Assembly (NCBI RefSeq): GCF_029962835.1 | Contig: NC_080577.1 | Location: 28,254,501-28,318,500 of the forward strand | Direction: 5' to 3' | Length of the DNA: 64,000 nucleotides | DNA from: Magnolia sinica | Lineage: Eukaryota > Streptophyta > Magnoliopsida > Magnoliales > Magnoliaceae | Shown here: positions 11,200 to 24,700 of the stretch, piece after piece | How the letters are laid out: every line of letters begins with the position of its first letter | Position numbering within the stretch: the first letter of the stretch is position 1 | Notes under the pieces: model-generated | What the model saw: only the letters and a program-made list of their open reading frames with translations | Told to the model about the DNA's origin: nothing | Databases searched by the model: none | Translations under genes and position numbers: made by a program

Positions 11200-11625
11200 A
11201 ATGTGTGGTCCACATCGTACGCGGATTTCCTGGAGAGCCTGTGCAAGGATGATGGGTGGGGCTCATCGAGATATTTATGGGAAATCCATTCCATCTATCT
11301 ATCTTGCGAGCTCATTGTATATTATGTAATAAAAAATGAGGTGGATCCAAAGCTCAAGTGGGCCATGGGAGGGCATAAATTGCCAAAAGAAATTGGGAAA
11401 AGAAAGGCCTATTGCTGAAATCTTCCTCCTAAAATTAAACTTAATGTTTATATGTAGTCCAAAACACCTGGATGAAGTGAAAACACAAAGATTTTAACAT
11501 ATATAAAACTTTTATAGCCTTGAGAATGTCTTCATGGTACCCACTAAATTTCCTAAGTTTCCTCTCATATGGCCTACTCTAATTTTGGATCTACCTCATT
11601 TTGTACCAATGTCCTAGAAAGTAGG
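11200..11625. mobile_element. Degraded MITE copy
   Basis: Family-order segments are present in diverged form: GGTGGGGCTCATCGAG, CCATTCCATCTATC, GGTGGATCCAAAGCTCAAGT, CACCTGGATGAAG, and the mirror segment TTTGGATCTACCTCATTTTG. Ends are not well defined. Confidence 0.5.
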
Positions 11626-12130
11626 GATGAAGGTGGGGCTGGTTCAACCTGGCCGACCCAACATTGGATTGGGCTTGGGCAGGATATATTGGGTTTGATC
11701 TTAAGCTTGGGTTATACAAACACCAACCCAATTAAACTTGGGTCGGGCTCTGGTTGAGGTCTCGGGTTGCCCGACTTAACATCAGTCCATGTCATGACTC
11801 AAGCTAACAAGATACGTTGGATTTCTGTGTACTAAAAAGATTGTGTGCTACACAACACGACTTTTAAAGAAATAGTAGTCTTATATTTTAACTTGTTTGT
11901 TTAGAAAAAATGAAGTTTTCTTATAATAAATAACTATATATATAATTAATAAAATCATAAATAAAAAAATAAAACATGTATTGAAATATAATATATTAAT
12001 GCAATAATGAAAATATTAGCCTGTATTCATTGACCAATCTGATGGAGCTAGCTTGGGTTGAGCGTGCTGTGGTTGAGTTGGGTTGGGTTGAGGCATAGGA
12101 ACCGTAGATTGGGCTAGGGTTGAGCACCAA
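11626..12130. other. Repetitive GGGTTGGGCTTGGG-type sequence
   Basis: Two arms rich in TTGGGTTGGG / CCAACCCAA motifs (11630-11770 and 12045-12130) surround a very AT-rich centre. This resembles the layout of the hAT-like elements found elsewhere in the window, but I could not match termini or a target duplication. From 12131 to 12735 nothing gene-like is seen apart from a short direct repeat GCATGCTAAAGGCT near 12240-12270. Confidence 0.35.
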
Positions 12131-12735
12131 CCGTACCCCACCGGCGGGGCTTTCAGCCGTACGAGAAAGAGCTCGCGAAACGGATGGACGGATGAATTTC
12201 TCGTAATGGGACCACTCAGCGTCCTTGCGCAGGAACTTCATGCTAAAGGCTGTTCCTGCATGCTAAAGGCTTTGGCAGGAAATCTGCGTCCGGTCCATAT
12301 GTCGCACGTATAATATGGGAGTGCAAGCGTGTCAAGGGTGCATGAATATCCAATCTCTCAAAAGACGTTTGATAGTTACACACGCGTCTGGTGCTCCGAC
12401 CATCCAAACGCAGCACACGTCGCACTATGGAATGCATGGCAAGATCCGAGCTTTTAAACAATGGCTACATCTTCTTTGTAAAAAAGTAAGCAGTTTTCAC
12501 TTCCCAGGTGGGCCACAGTGTATGAAGTAAATATCTGACCGTCCATTTGTTTTGCATGTTCTGCTTCCCATGATGCTTGAAATAGTTTTATTTTCAGGTT
12601 GAAAGATCTAAAAAAGTATTCTACGTGATGAACAGATCCCATCAATCACACGTGTTGAATACTGGCAGGTTTGCTTGCGTCTGATGAATAGATTGGTCTC
12701 CGAACGCGTAGCAAATCTTCAAAAGCGCGGAATCG

Positions 12736-13265
12736 GGAGAGGATTAGGTGCGGCCCCGGCCTAACCAAAGACGGTGCGGCCCTTACCATGGCCCCACTTC
12801 GATGCGTATTTTATATATCCACTCTGTCCATCCGTTTTTAAAGATTTTTTAGAATATGATCTCAAAAATTAAGAAGATCAAACTCTCAGGTGGACCACAC
12901 TCTAGGAAATAGTGTTGATTGAATTATTTACCATTAAAAAAATTACTAGGGCCCACCAGAATATTTTTGTAATGTTTAATTGTAATCCAACCAGTTGATA
13001 AGGTCACATAAACATTAATGAAGGGAAAAAATAAATATCAGCTTGATACAAAACTTTTGTGGCCCATTAATGGTCATTAACAACTATTTCCCATGATATG
13101 GTCTAATTGAGAATTTTATCTTCTTATTTGGTATGATTATACTATAAAAGGCTCTTTAAAAACGTATGGACGGTGTGGATATAGAATACATGCAGAAAAC
13201 GTGGGCCCCACGATAAGTGACGCACCAACTTGGGTGAGGCTGGGGCCGCACCTAATCCGCTCCAA
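12736..13265. mobile_element. MITE in the VPS2 promoter region
   Basis: Inverted termini GGATTAGGTGCGGCCCC (12741) and GGGGCCGCACCTAATCC (right end near 13257) bracket the usual family core. Flanks GCGGAATCG and GAGGAATCC match at 7 of 9 positions and may be an aged target duplication. The element ends about 240 bp before the VPS2 start codon, leaving a short pyrimidine-rich leader/promoter between. Confidence 0.7.
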
Positions 13266-13501
13266 GAGGAATCCGCGTTCTTCCTCTCCCCGTCTTTTTT
13301 CTCTCCGTCCTTCTGTTTTCAAACAAAAAGATCATTCCCTTTCTTTTCCACGCGCCTTTTTTTTTTTTTTTTCCCTTTGATTCAGTTTATTAATTCCTTC
13401 TTCTCCTCAATTTCGTGGAATTTAATTTCCTCAAAATTCTTGGGAATTCGATACTTCTCTTCAAAATCTCCGTTTCTGCAGAGAAGATCCAACGATCGAA
13501 G

Positions 13502-14107
13502 ATGAACATCTTCGCGAAAAAGCCCACAGCAAAAGGCACGTGATCTAAGTCTCCCACTCTTTCTCTTCTTTCAGATAATAATTCTAGAATTCCACGTCTT
13601 TTTTTCTTCTTCTTTTTTTCTTTCAAAAATTCCATCTCTTTTCATGCCCTCTTACATTTGACCTTCATATTCATTGAATTTTCGGTTCTACTGGTTTTGC
13701 TGAGATTTGTAGGGTTTTTCACTAACACATTCGATCGATTTGTTCTCCTTTTCTTATTATTATTATTATTATTTTTACTTGATTTCATTTCAGAGGCGAT
13801 TCGATCGAGCAAGAGAGAGATGGCAAATGCAACGAGAGGTATCTTCTACTCATCTTGAAATCCGAAATTCAGATTTTTTTCCATCTTTTGGAATTTTCTA
13901 GAAGTAGATTTTGATATGTTCTTTTAAGTGCTAACGAGTCTTTGGGGATTCTTTTTTATTTAATGCTTGATTTGTGTATCCTTAATTTGCTGCGAAATAG
14001 ATTTGGAACTTTAATACAGGGGAGTAGAGAGGTAGTTCTCAGGTGGGGACCACCCGGTAACGGTGCTCGCATGAGTAGGATTAGAATCTCACTTGTGGGG
14101 ACACACA

Positions 14108-14146
<39 letters not shown>

Positions 14147-17100
14147 TAGAATCGAATGTGTGAGTGTGATCAGGTACATTCATCAGGTGGTTCCCATCAT
14201 ATGTGTGCCCTGGCCAAAATATCAGGCCGATCCATTCATCTAGTAGGCCCCACTGTAAATGAGCCATGATGGGGAAATCTCATTGCTAGGACAATGTTAA
14301 TAATCTGATCAGTTACCTTCAAATTGATGATAGAAAGGAATGTTTTAGCAACAGAAAACGTTACTGGAAAAGCCCACTGATTGAGCTGGCAGGAATGTCA
14401 AAGCCATCCGATTTTCAGGGAGTGGCCCATCCAAGATGGGACCCACCCAATGGCATGCATCATGTTCTGTCGACGCGCAAAAGATATAAGATCTACATAC
14501 TGCCGCTCACAGGCTAGAAAAGCTCTTGCTGATGACTCCTCCTCTGAGTGCTTACTGCTGCATAGTGGAGCTCAAGCGATGACAAAGCCTAGTTGTTGCT
14601 CTGGTGAATATCCTTACAATTCAAGTGGGCTCATGCAAAATCAAACTGAGATATATTTCTGTTCATTTGGAGAAAAAAAAAATGGTTTCTCATGAGAAGG
14701 GAGTTCCAATTTGCGGCATTTGGGTATTTGGGAAGGCAAGTTGGTCATCATTACATCCTTGATAGGGGTTGATGGCGAGTTCTGACATGGGATCTTGAAT
14801 GGTTGTTACAGCTCGTTAAGGTAGATAAACAACCAATGGACTATGGTAATAATATGCTTGCTTAGAATCAACAAGAATTCCTGGCAGCTTCTATCATTTT
14901 CTTCAGGTTGGGGATTGCGGCATCACACCATATTTCAGTTTGACAGAGATTGTGCATGTTGCATGAATGAATACATTTTATTAACCATGTTGAATGAATG
15001 GGCATATTCTTTTCTATCGAGAAATAGACTTTTCTGGGAACTTAAGTGCATCATTGTCTCTGTTATTCTTGCTGCCGCTGATGGCATGGCGTGTTGTTTT
15101 ATTCTAATTTTCGTTGTTGTTATTATGCCCATTCATCTCAAAGATGTGATATTTTATGGAGAAGAATTTGCAAAGAAATTTCTTCCAACCCTGGAATTCT
15201 TTTCTTTTTTTTTTCTCTCAAGTCACTACGCTTTCATTAATTTTGGATGTGAGGCAAATTCGATGCTCATCCCAAGTTTCTTATTTTTTGTCATGTTTCA
15301 GGGATCGAGAGGGAGATTGGAGCACTGCAGCTAGAAGTATGTTAAGAACTTGGAATTGAATTTTGATACAATGTCATGCATTCCTAGGATACTTTTAGAT
15401 TGGATTAGATTTAATTTAAGCTATCATCGTGGCAGGAGAAAAAGCTTGTTGCTGAAATAAAGAAGACCGCCAAAACTGGAAATGAAGTAGGTTTTTGTTT
15501 ATGTTTGCTTGATTAGTAGATTGTGTTTCTCCTTTCCTAGGAGGCGAGGAGTGTCCATCATTGAATCCATTGTCAATGGTTATGAAGTACTCTTGTTTCA
15601 AATGAAGGATTACTAACTGTATTTTTGTTTCATTTACAGGCTGCGACTAAAATTTTGGCACGTCAACTTATCAGGCTTAGGCAACAAATTGCTAATTTAC
15701 AAGGTAGTCGAGCTCAGATGCGAGGTATAGCAACTCACACACAGGTGAACCAACACTACCTCATTCAGTGGGTTTGTTGTCAGATTGACTCCTTTTTCTT
15801 TTTTTTTTCCTGGATGTGATTGTTTGCTTAAATTGTTTTGTTTAATCCATTGCAGGCAATGCATGCCAATACTTCAGTTGCTAATGGCATGAATGGTGCA
15901 AGTAAGGCGATGGAAGCCATGAACAAGGTCTAGAAACTACACACACACATTAATTGAAGGCTACTGTTAGATCTCTTTAATATTCCGTGCTTTATGACTC
16001 GAAAGAAATTACCTTTGTTACAATGAACATGTCTAGTGGATATTTCGTTGGTGTCTAGGCTTCAGTTACCATAAAGATCTGGCCTAAAGTTGTAACTTCA
16101 TCTGGTTTTTCTCGTGTCTCCTTTTTCCTTGCACCTGACTAAACTATCTAGAACTTATTTTCAGCAAATGGCACCTGCAAAGCAAATGAAGGTGATTCAA
16201 GAATTTCAGAAGCAATCAGCACAAATGGATATGACGGTAAGATATTATCTTTTATTTCAATTGCGAAATACTGTGGTGTTGTTACTGACAAATGACAATG
16301 TCAAAGTCCCATGGAAGTTTATTCTACTGTTCTGTAGCTGTTACCATTCATTGGGTTACATTCATGTGTGAGTGGAGTCTCTAAAAAACATGTGTGGGTG
16401 GAGTTGTCTTCCCCGCTTGCCAGTTCATATTAATTGCCTTTGCACAAGATAACCAAACTGAAGCTCCATGTCTGCAATTTCCTTTTGCTGAAGAATTTTT
16501 CTTTCATATTGTCAATAACTTCGATTTTTTAATTTCATGTTTCTGTGACTAAGCCATCCTTCATATCTTTGTTGCTTGCATGGGCTTCTGTTAAATATTT
16601 CCTACATTTTTTCCTTGCCTCGAGAGGCGAGCATTTTAAAAAATCTTTTTGGCATTTTCCATGTATGCATGCATCTTCTGGTGGTAACCTGTTCCGTTAA
16701 CCAATAAAAAAATGAATTTTTATGAGCAATTTAGGCAAGCCAAATTGCAAATTGCACCAGGGCATCGAACCTTAGGCTATTGGGCAGAATTTCTTACATT
16801 TATGTTGATTCATTTTGGCTGCTTCTTTGTAAATCTGTAGAGCATCTATTGTTCATCTTAAATCTTTACTAATACCATTTACTCTCTCTCTCTCAAAAAA
16901 AAAGAAAAAACATTCTATCAAAGAGGAACAACATTATTGCATCAAGGAGCCACGGATCCCAAAAACAAGTATCTGCTCTTGATACTCTCTCATAAACATG
17001 ATAATTGCAAAGCCAACAACATCTCTACCCACATGGTTAAGTGAAGTATCTAACCCGGTTGAGGAACATAAAAAATTAAGGCCCTGCTGCCATTGAGTTG

Positions 17101-18635
17101 ACCTTCAATGACTTGCTCATAAAATGCTATTTTCACAGTTTTAGAGACTTCTTTGTCATGATGGAGGAAAATGTAATGTTTGTTTGGTTTGTGAAGTTAC
17201 GATATTTACCTGTTTTCCATTCCTATATGCAGAGTGAGATGATGTCAGAATCGCTTGACAATGTCTTAGATGATGATGAGGCCGAAGAGGAAACTGAGGA
17301 ACTGACTAACCAGGTAAACGTCGCCTTTATTTAATACCGGAATCTGCTCTATGGAGCTAACCATGTCATGAGTGTTTCAGAAGTAGAGGATGGGATTAGT
17401 AGTTTTAATCAGTACACTGCATTGATTAACAATTTATTCATTGTTGTCTTTAGATATTCTGTCAGTAATTTCATGCTTTGCTGGCCCCAAATATCTGGGA
17501 CGGGCTACAATGATAATCTTTAACTTCATTGCTTACTCTTTCTCAGGTTCTAGATGAAATCGGTGTTGATGTTGCATCACAGGTAGGCTTCAGCATTTGT
17601 CTAGGCTCTTTTGATATTTGTTTAGTTTACAATGTTTTAACAAAGCTGACTCCGGTTACCTTGAAATTCTTAACAGTTGTCTTCAGCTCCCAAGGGAAGA
17701 ATTGCAGGGAAGAAGAGCGAGGATGTTGGAAGGTATACCTACTTTGTAATTTCTTATTTGTTTCTTTGTTTTGTTATTGAGGAGTCTAGCTTACAATACT
17801 TGCTGGGAACTATTCCTCTGGTCTCAATAAGCTATGGTGTGCTAGTGATAAAGAGATTTACTTTGGTTTCAGCACAGCCCTCAGTTAGGATTAGTAAATT
17901 ATTAAATGGAAGTAATTCATAATTATCTGGTTAGGATCGATCTAAACCAGCCCTTTCTGTTTATGATTTAGCATGCTGACTGTTAAACAATTTATTAGAA
18001 ACACAAGGCAGCCGATAAGAAGTGTTGCGAAGTCTGCAGCTCTTTGAGGATTTCGTCAATGTTGAGGAATATGTACGACTCGTTCAGATCATGAGCTATA
18101 ACAAACGAGACAATTTTCCCATATCAATGTCTGGTACCAATAAATAGGATAGAATGAAAGAACTCCATTCACTATCAATAAAAAAAAATTTATCTTATAC
18201 CTCTATAGTATGGAATTTATGGTTTCCACTGGTGCAAATCCAATCACGTTGATTTGAGATGAAAAGCAATTCCCCATTCATAGCAATGGTAATCCATTAA
18301 GCAGGGAAAATGGTATTTAAGAAAAGGAAAGTTCATGCTTCTACTCTTGCAAGACCAAACTAACAGGGTTATCTACCTAGCCAACCTTGATAATTAAATG
18401 CCGTCACTGTATGAATAAATCTCATTGTGAAAAGACCTATGCAACAATAAGAAGGAAAAGGATTTGAATTGAGGAACTCCTGAGCATTTGGTGATCTTAG
18501 ATGTGTCCATCTCAATGGAACGGGTGATTCATTATAATTGAATCATTTCTAGTCCACTCAGCCATCTCTCCCAGTTACAAAAGGATAATTCATATGTGAT
18601 GTGTGAGGTAATGATTGATAAAAGTCATTCTTTAT

Positions 18636-18701
<66 letters not shown>

Positions 18702-21700
18702 TTTTATCAGCAATTCCATTTAGATAACAATTTGAAAACAGATATCCTAATAGAAAGAGTACCTCTTTGATTTTGTACGAAAGGTTCTTTCACTCCCCCG
18801 TCTCATTTATATTGTGAGTCTGGTCATGAGGATGCAGCCTGTGTTACTATAGTATATAACTGGGTTGTGAATCTTGTCATTTAGGGCCTGTTTGGACCTC
18901 TGGATTAAATGGTATGGAATTAACACCATTGTTGCACAACGATTATATGTCTAGGAATACCATGGTGTTTTCACCTTCCAATCCCACGTTTGGGATCAAA
19001 TTCCTCCCTTGGGAAATACACTGGATTAAGTGAAGCCCGTGTTTGGTGGACCATGGAATTGTAATCAACAGACCACATTTCACAACTGATGTTGGTCACC
19101 TATACACATGCAACTTGAATGTCACGTGTAAAGGGCACATATGGATGGATGATGTGGATAAAACACATGCGTCAATGTGGGGCCCACAAATGTAGTGGAT
19201 CTCAAAATCCACCAGAAATCCAACAGTATCTACTATTGGCTCTAGATGATACAATACCAGGATTAAGCCAATCCTTCCCATTGTTTTCGAATGCCGGATG
19301 AAATTTACATGGGATCCAAATGTTCCACACCACCTAATTCCACCTTATACCACGCACCGAACAGGCCCTTAGGAATGACCTCCACACCAAATATGTCATT
19401 TTGTGCATGTGCAAGCATCACCTTGATGGTTTGTTTCATTGTCTTTGCACTTCTTTTAGATTAACTTCTTATTTGTAATAAAAAAATCCATGAATATTAA
19501 TAAAGAAATGGACAACAGATAAAAAATGCAGCACTAGTTTGATAGTGAAGGACTGGTTTATGATTTAGCTTCAAAGAACCACTGAGCTACTTGTCGCAAA
19601 GAATGACGCCTTTAGGTAATAATGCAAAAAAGTTAATATTGGTTCAAATTCCTTGTCTCCAACCTTCCACAAGACCCTTGTAAAAGCAACTTGAAAGATC
19701 TGTTCAAAGTAGGGCTGTCAAGGGGCTGGGCCTGGGCCTAGCAAATGCATAAAGTTTCAATAGGTCTGGTTTGATGGTCTGGCCCAAACAGTTCAAAATC
19801 CAGGCCTAAGATCCCCGTAGGCCTTACCCGTTTACAAGCCTAGTTCAAAGGTATTGGGCAGATAGGGGAGATCATGATATCAAGGGACAGATTCTAAGAA
19901 GTTCATGGTTTTGCATTTGTTACGGTGAGCACAGAAGAAGCTACATTGGAGTTCTTGGAAGAGCTCGATGGCTTCAAATGGGGAGGGAGGATTTTGAGGA
20001 TCCAATAATGGGCAAAGTTTGCACCGGAGGTGTTGCTGAAGGTTAGGCAGAGGGGCATCCTGGAAACGGGACGACCGAGGATCCTCACAATTTCATCTTA
20101 GTGGTCCTTTGTTTGCAGGGCCTCGGCTTTGTTGCAACTGCTGGAACCATCCCCGTTCTGTTAGTCATGTCCCTCCTGAATTCTTCGGGTTTTAGGTGCT
20201 ACAGTGATGTCGTTAAGCTTGGTGCAGGGAAAACAAAGGGTGTTTGGGTCATAGAGGAACATGGTTCTAAATCAACAAGGATTGGGATTGCGAAGGAGAG
20301 AAGGAAGTGGTTATTGTTAAGTGTGGTGGGGATCCTTTCTTGGTAGAGAGTCATTACAACCAAAGTAGAGAGGTGGATCACGGATAGATGGGGATCCAAA
20401 CCCTTAATCCAAAATTGAAGAAACTAGGGAAAATGAAGGCATGGATTCAATTATATCATATGGTGTGGTAGAGGACGAGCTACTCTCTAGGGGAGGGAGA
20501 ATCTTTGATGTTCCTTAGTTTAAAATTCCTTGATAGTTGGAGATGGAGAAGTAGGGCAAGGATCAGGCTAGATGGCTCCGCTTCCATAACACCCCTCTCA
20601 TCACTTGGGTTGGGAATCAATCTCATCCCTAAGTGAATGCTTTAGGGTAGTGGAGGAAATAAATCCAAAGTCTCTAGCAATGAAGAACTCAAATTTGCTA
20701 TGGTTAAAGTTCACAGCAACTTGGTGTGGGAAGGTAAGCGGAACATCAATCTTTGGATTGAGGATCACTCTGTGTTGTGGAGTTGCAGATCAAGTAGGAT
20801 TTTGGTGTTGATTCACAAGGTTCTCGGTGAGTGGAGGAGAAGAACAGGGCTTCAAGCCTCACCAGCTGCCATGGTGAAGAATTCAGGGGAAGAAGCCTGC
20901 TGAAGCCTTGGAGGAGCCGGAGATCATTCATATTGGCAATGTTGATTAAGTTTGAGCCTTTCGAATAATGGTTGCAAAAGGAAAGATGGCGGTGGACTGA
21001 AAGGCACTGAGGAAGATTGACCAGCAGTTTTAGTGATCCGTGAACTACTAAACCCTGATGGAGGAGGGATGACCACATGGCAAGTTGGCAGCAAGGCAGG
21101 GCATGGTTAAAAGGTGACGGGACAATTTCAAATTTTAGAAGCTACAACGACCTTCAATTGTCAAGCATATGTCAAGGTGGCATGGGGTTTTGGGGTTGGA
21201 ATTATGTGGCAGGATGATCAGGCTTGTGCCTTGTACTAGAAGTGTGTGGGTCCCATTTTGCAATTATTGGAGGTGTTAATCAAGAAACTGGGGACACGTG
21301 CTGCACTAGCAAGGAGGGCAATACAGTAAAGGAGGTGTAGAGGCTGAGGACCTTGTGTCATTTCGTAAATTCCAAGCTATTATCAACAGGTCTTTTATTA
21401 TAGACCATGCAAGTCGATGTTACTAGGAGAGAAGCTTAGCTTTTCAAGTTCAGAGGATTAGTGACTGGGAGTTTGGGTGTGGGGAGTGCTGATGTTGGAT
21501 CTAATTCAAAATTATCTTCCCAGAGATGTCCTGAAGTTCCACCAACGGTGAGTGAGCACCGAACACACCTATCAACCAATGCATTTCTGCAATAGCTTCA
21601 AAATGTACTAGGTTGGTAACAAGAAGTGTGGTGGCAAACGAGAACACTTATAGATTGTAACGAATTTTAGATGGTGAGGAGGAATGTAGGATGTGTTGGA

Positions 21701-24700
21701 TTCATCAGTCCACAATCAATGTTGGGAAAGCAGTCGGTTTGTCCTTTGGAGAAGAGGATTTCTATTCTCTGTAAAAACTGAGGATAAAGAGAGGTAGAGA
21801 CGCTAGAATGAGGGCTTTCTCTCAACCAAGAAACAAAAAGTTATGCGGGAGCTTTTGAACTGGAATTCCTCAAATTAATTACATGGCACAAGAGGGAAAC
21901 TAGGGTGAGTTTAATAGGCTGATTTTGGGTGGAGTTTAGTAGGTGTGGTTAATAAGGGATGCCCTATAGTGCAGTGGTGGTGATTTTCATGCGGCCTGTT
22001 TTTACTTCGAAAAAGGGGTGATGGTAGAATCATCCCATGCATGTGTAATTTTTCAAAATGGGTCGATAAACGTGTTAGTTGATCTTTCCTTTTGGGTGGA
22101 TGTCATTTCATCTAGTCAAACAATCAAGTTAATCTAAGTATGTCTTGCCTCGACAAGTTTTTGATTTATTTATTTATTATTATTATTTTTATTGTAGAAT
22201 GGGAAGAACACTAGCGTTAACCATTGGTGTTACTAGAACGATAGGAGCAACCGAGTGTTGCTGTTGAAGCTTCTATAGTGAGAAGCTTTGCCTTGGTACC
22301 AATGGCTTTAACTTCGAATTTCCATGCTCTCCACATTTCCCCTCATCTTAAGGGGGAATCCTTAGTTGCTTGAACAACTCCCGGTTTCTCCTTCTAAACA
22401 CAATGTTCTGAGACCAATTTTGGATCATTGCCCAATAACCTTGGAGCTAGTGGAGTCATCTTGGGTATCCATTCCTTTTTGCTTCAAACTCATGTGGCTC
22501 CAAGAGGAGACTTCATGGAGAAGGTCAAAGAGTGGTGGGCTTCCTTATCGGTTGGAGGCTGGAAAGGGCATAGGCTAATGGTAAAGTTGAAAAGAATAAA
22601 ATAAAATTTGAAGGACCTAATTAAAGACAGGGAGAGTGACCATTTTGACCTTCTCAAGAAGGTCAAAGACAATCATACAAAACATTCATGATCTTTACTA
22701 TAAGGAAGAATTAGGCATGCTAACTTCTTCTCTTTCTTTTTTTGAAAGATAGAATTAGGCATACTAACCATGGAGAAAGAGTTAAAAGGGATTCCCTCAA
22801 ACTTCAAAGGTTGGCAAGGTGGGGATCAAATGGCAAGAAAGATCAAGGGCATATTGGTAGGGGAATGGACGATAGTTTTCACGGGATTGCAAATGCAAGA
22901 GAGGAAATAATAGGATTCAAAGTCAATGATTGATGGGAGAATTTTGACAACCAAATAAGATATTTGTTGATGCTACTGTGGACTTCTATTCTAAGCTTTT
23001 GTTGATTGGCTTAATCTTGATAAGATGCAGTTTGATCATATTGGTGAGGCAAAGGCAGATTAGCTGGAATATATGAGGTGAGAAGGTATAATGTGCCTGG
23101 TCTAAATGTCCATCTTATTGTTTTTTTTTCCAGTGTTTCAGGAAGAAGTCAAAGGAGACATCAATAGTTCATTTTTGTCTTTTACTTGAGGGGAGACCAT
23201 TTGAGGATTTGGGAGCTTCCTTCATTTGCCTCGTACCGATGGTTAGAGGAGTTAAATGATCATAGGCACATTAGAGTCTATTGGAAGCCCCTACTAGATC
23301 TCATCGAAGGTGTGCTTGTGGGAAGGCTAAGGTCAGTTCTGGGTGGAGTGATTCCCAAGGCCTAAGATGCTTTTCTTCACAGAAACAGATCATGGATGGA
23401 GCATTGATAACTCATGATTGTATTGACTCTAGACTAGAGGATAAATCCACATAATATGCAAATTGGATATGGAAAAAAGCATATAACCCTGTGAATCGGG
23501 ATTTTTTGCAGTTTATGTTTTGTTGTTTAGGTTTCATGTGAGTTAGTGGATGTTCGAATGTGTTTCCTCTGCTCACTTGTTGGTCATTGTTAATGGATCC
23601 CTGAAAGGCTTTTTTGAGAGACTATACATGTGTAAGAGTGTGACCCTCTCCATGCAACAGCTTCTGGTTGTGGTCGAGGCCCTAAGTAGGATGACAAGCA
23701 AAGGTCTCGAGAGACGCTTGGTCAGCGGTTTCAAAGTGGGTCAGGATGATATGCATGTGGCATGCCTACACTATGTTGATGACACAGTTCTGTCTATGAA
23801 GCAAATATTGATTAGGTGGCTAACTTAAGGGTCCTAAGATATTTTGAAGCCACTTTTGGTTAGAAAATAAACATGTGCAAAGTGAGATGATTGGGTTCGA
23901 TTGGGGGAGGATGGGATGAGAGCCTTGGCAGACGTATCTGTGGCTTTAAGGTGGGCAAACTCCCATTGCCATGTCATGGGCATTCTCTATCTTGGAAGGC
24001 CAACTAAGTGCTTCTACTAGGGGTGCACACGGTTCGATTTTGGGGTGAAATCGAAACCGAACCGTTCCCTACGGTTCTAGGATTTTTGGAACCGGAACCA
24101 GACCGTTAGCACCCTAGAACCGAACCGGAATCGGACCGTGAAAACCGGTTTGGTTCCGGATCGGCTCCACGGTTCTGGTCGTAGGCTTATGCCATATATG
24201 AAGAGTCTACACCCTATGTTAAATGGTGGTAACCTAACAAAGGAGGCTTATCCTAGCAAGTACTTAAAAATCGGAGACACCAAAGGAAGGAAGAGAAGGG
24301 AGATGGTGGACGCGGTTTGGCTAGTGACGCTGCCACCAGCCTGGTGGCTAGTTGTCGGCGCTATGTGGACCCCACCATGATGTATTTGTTTTATCCACGC
24401 CGTCCATCCATTTTGAAAGATAATTTTAGGGCTTAAAGCCAAAAATGAGGTAGATCTAAGTCTCAAGTGGACCACACCATGGGAAAACAGTATCGATTGA
24501 CTGTCCACCATTAAAAACCTCCTAGAGCCCACTGTAATGGTCATTTGACATCTAACCTGTTGATTAGGTCATACAGACTTCGATGAAAGGAAAATATATA
24601 TATCAGCTTGATCCAAAACTTTTGTGGCCCCCAAGAAGTTTTTAACGGTGGTCGTTCAATCAAAACACTGTGCGGTCCATTGAGATTTGGATCAACCTCA

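Noticed and set aside
13954-14267. Open frames across the AC microsatellite on both strands
   Set aside because: Low-complexity translation inside VPS2 intron 2.
14843-15334. 163-codon + strand frame between VPS2 exons 2 and 3
   Set aside because: It is intron sequence; its end merely overlaps exon 3 in another frame, and the proper frame with TTTCAG acceptor matches the VPS2 family.
18001-18050. Possible extra VPS2 exon after TTTATTAG
   Set aside because: No donor gives a frame that joins exon 11, and the translation does not resemble VPS2 proteins.
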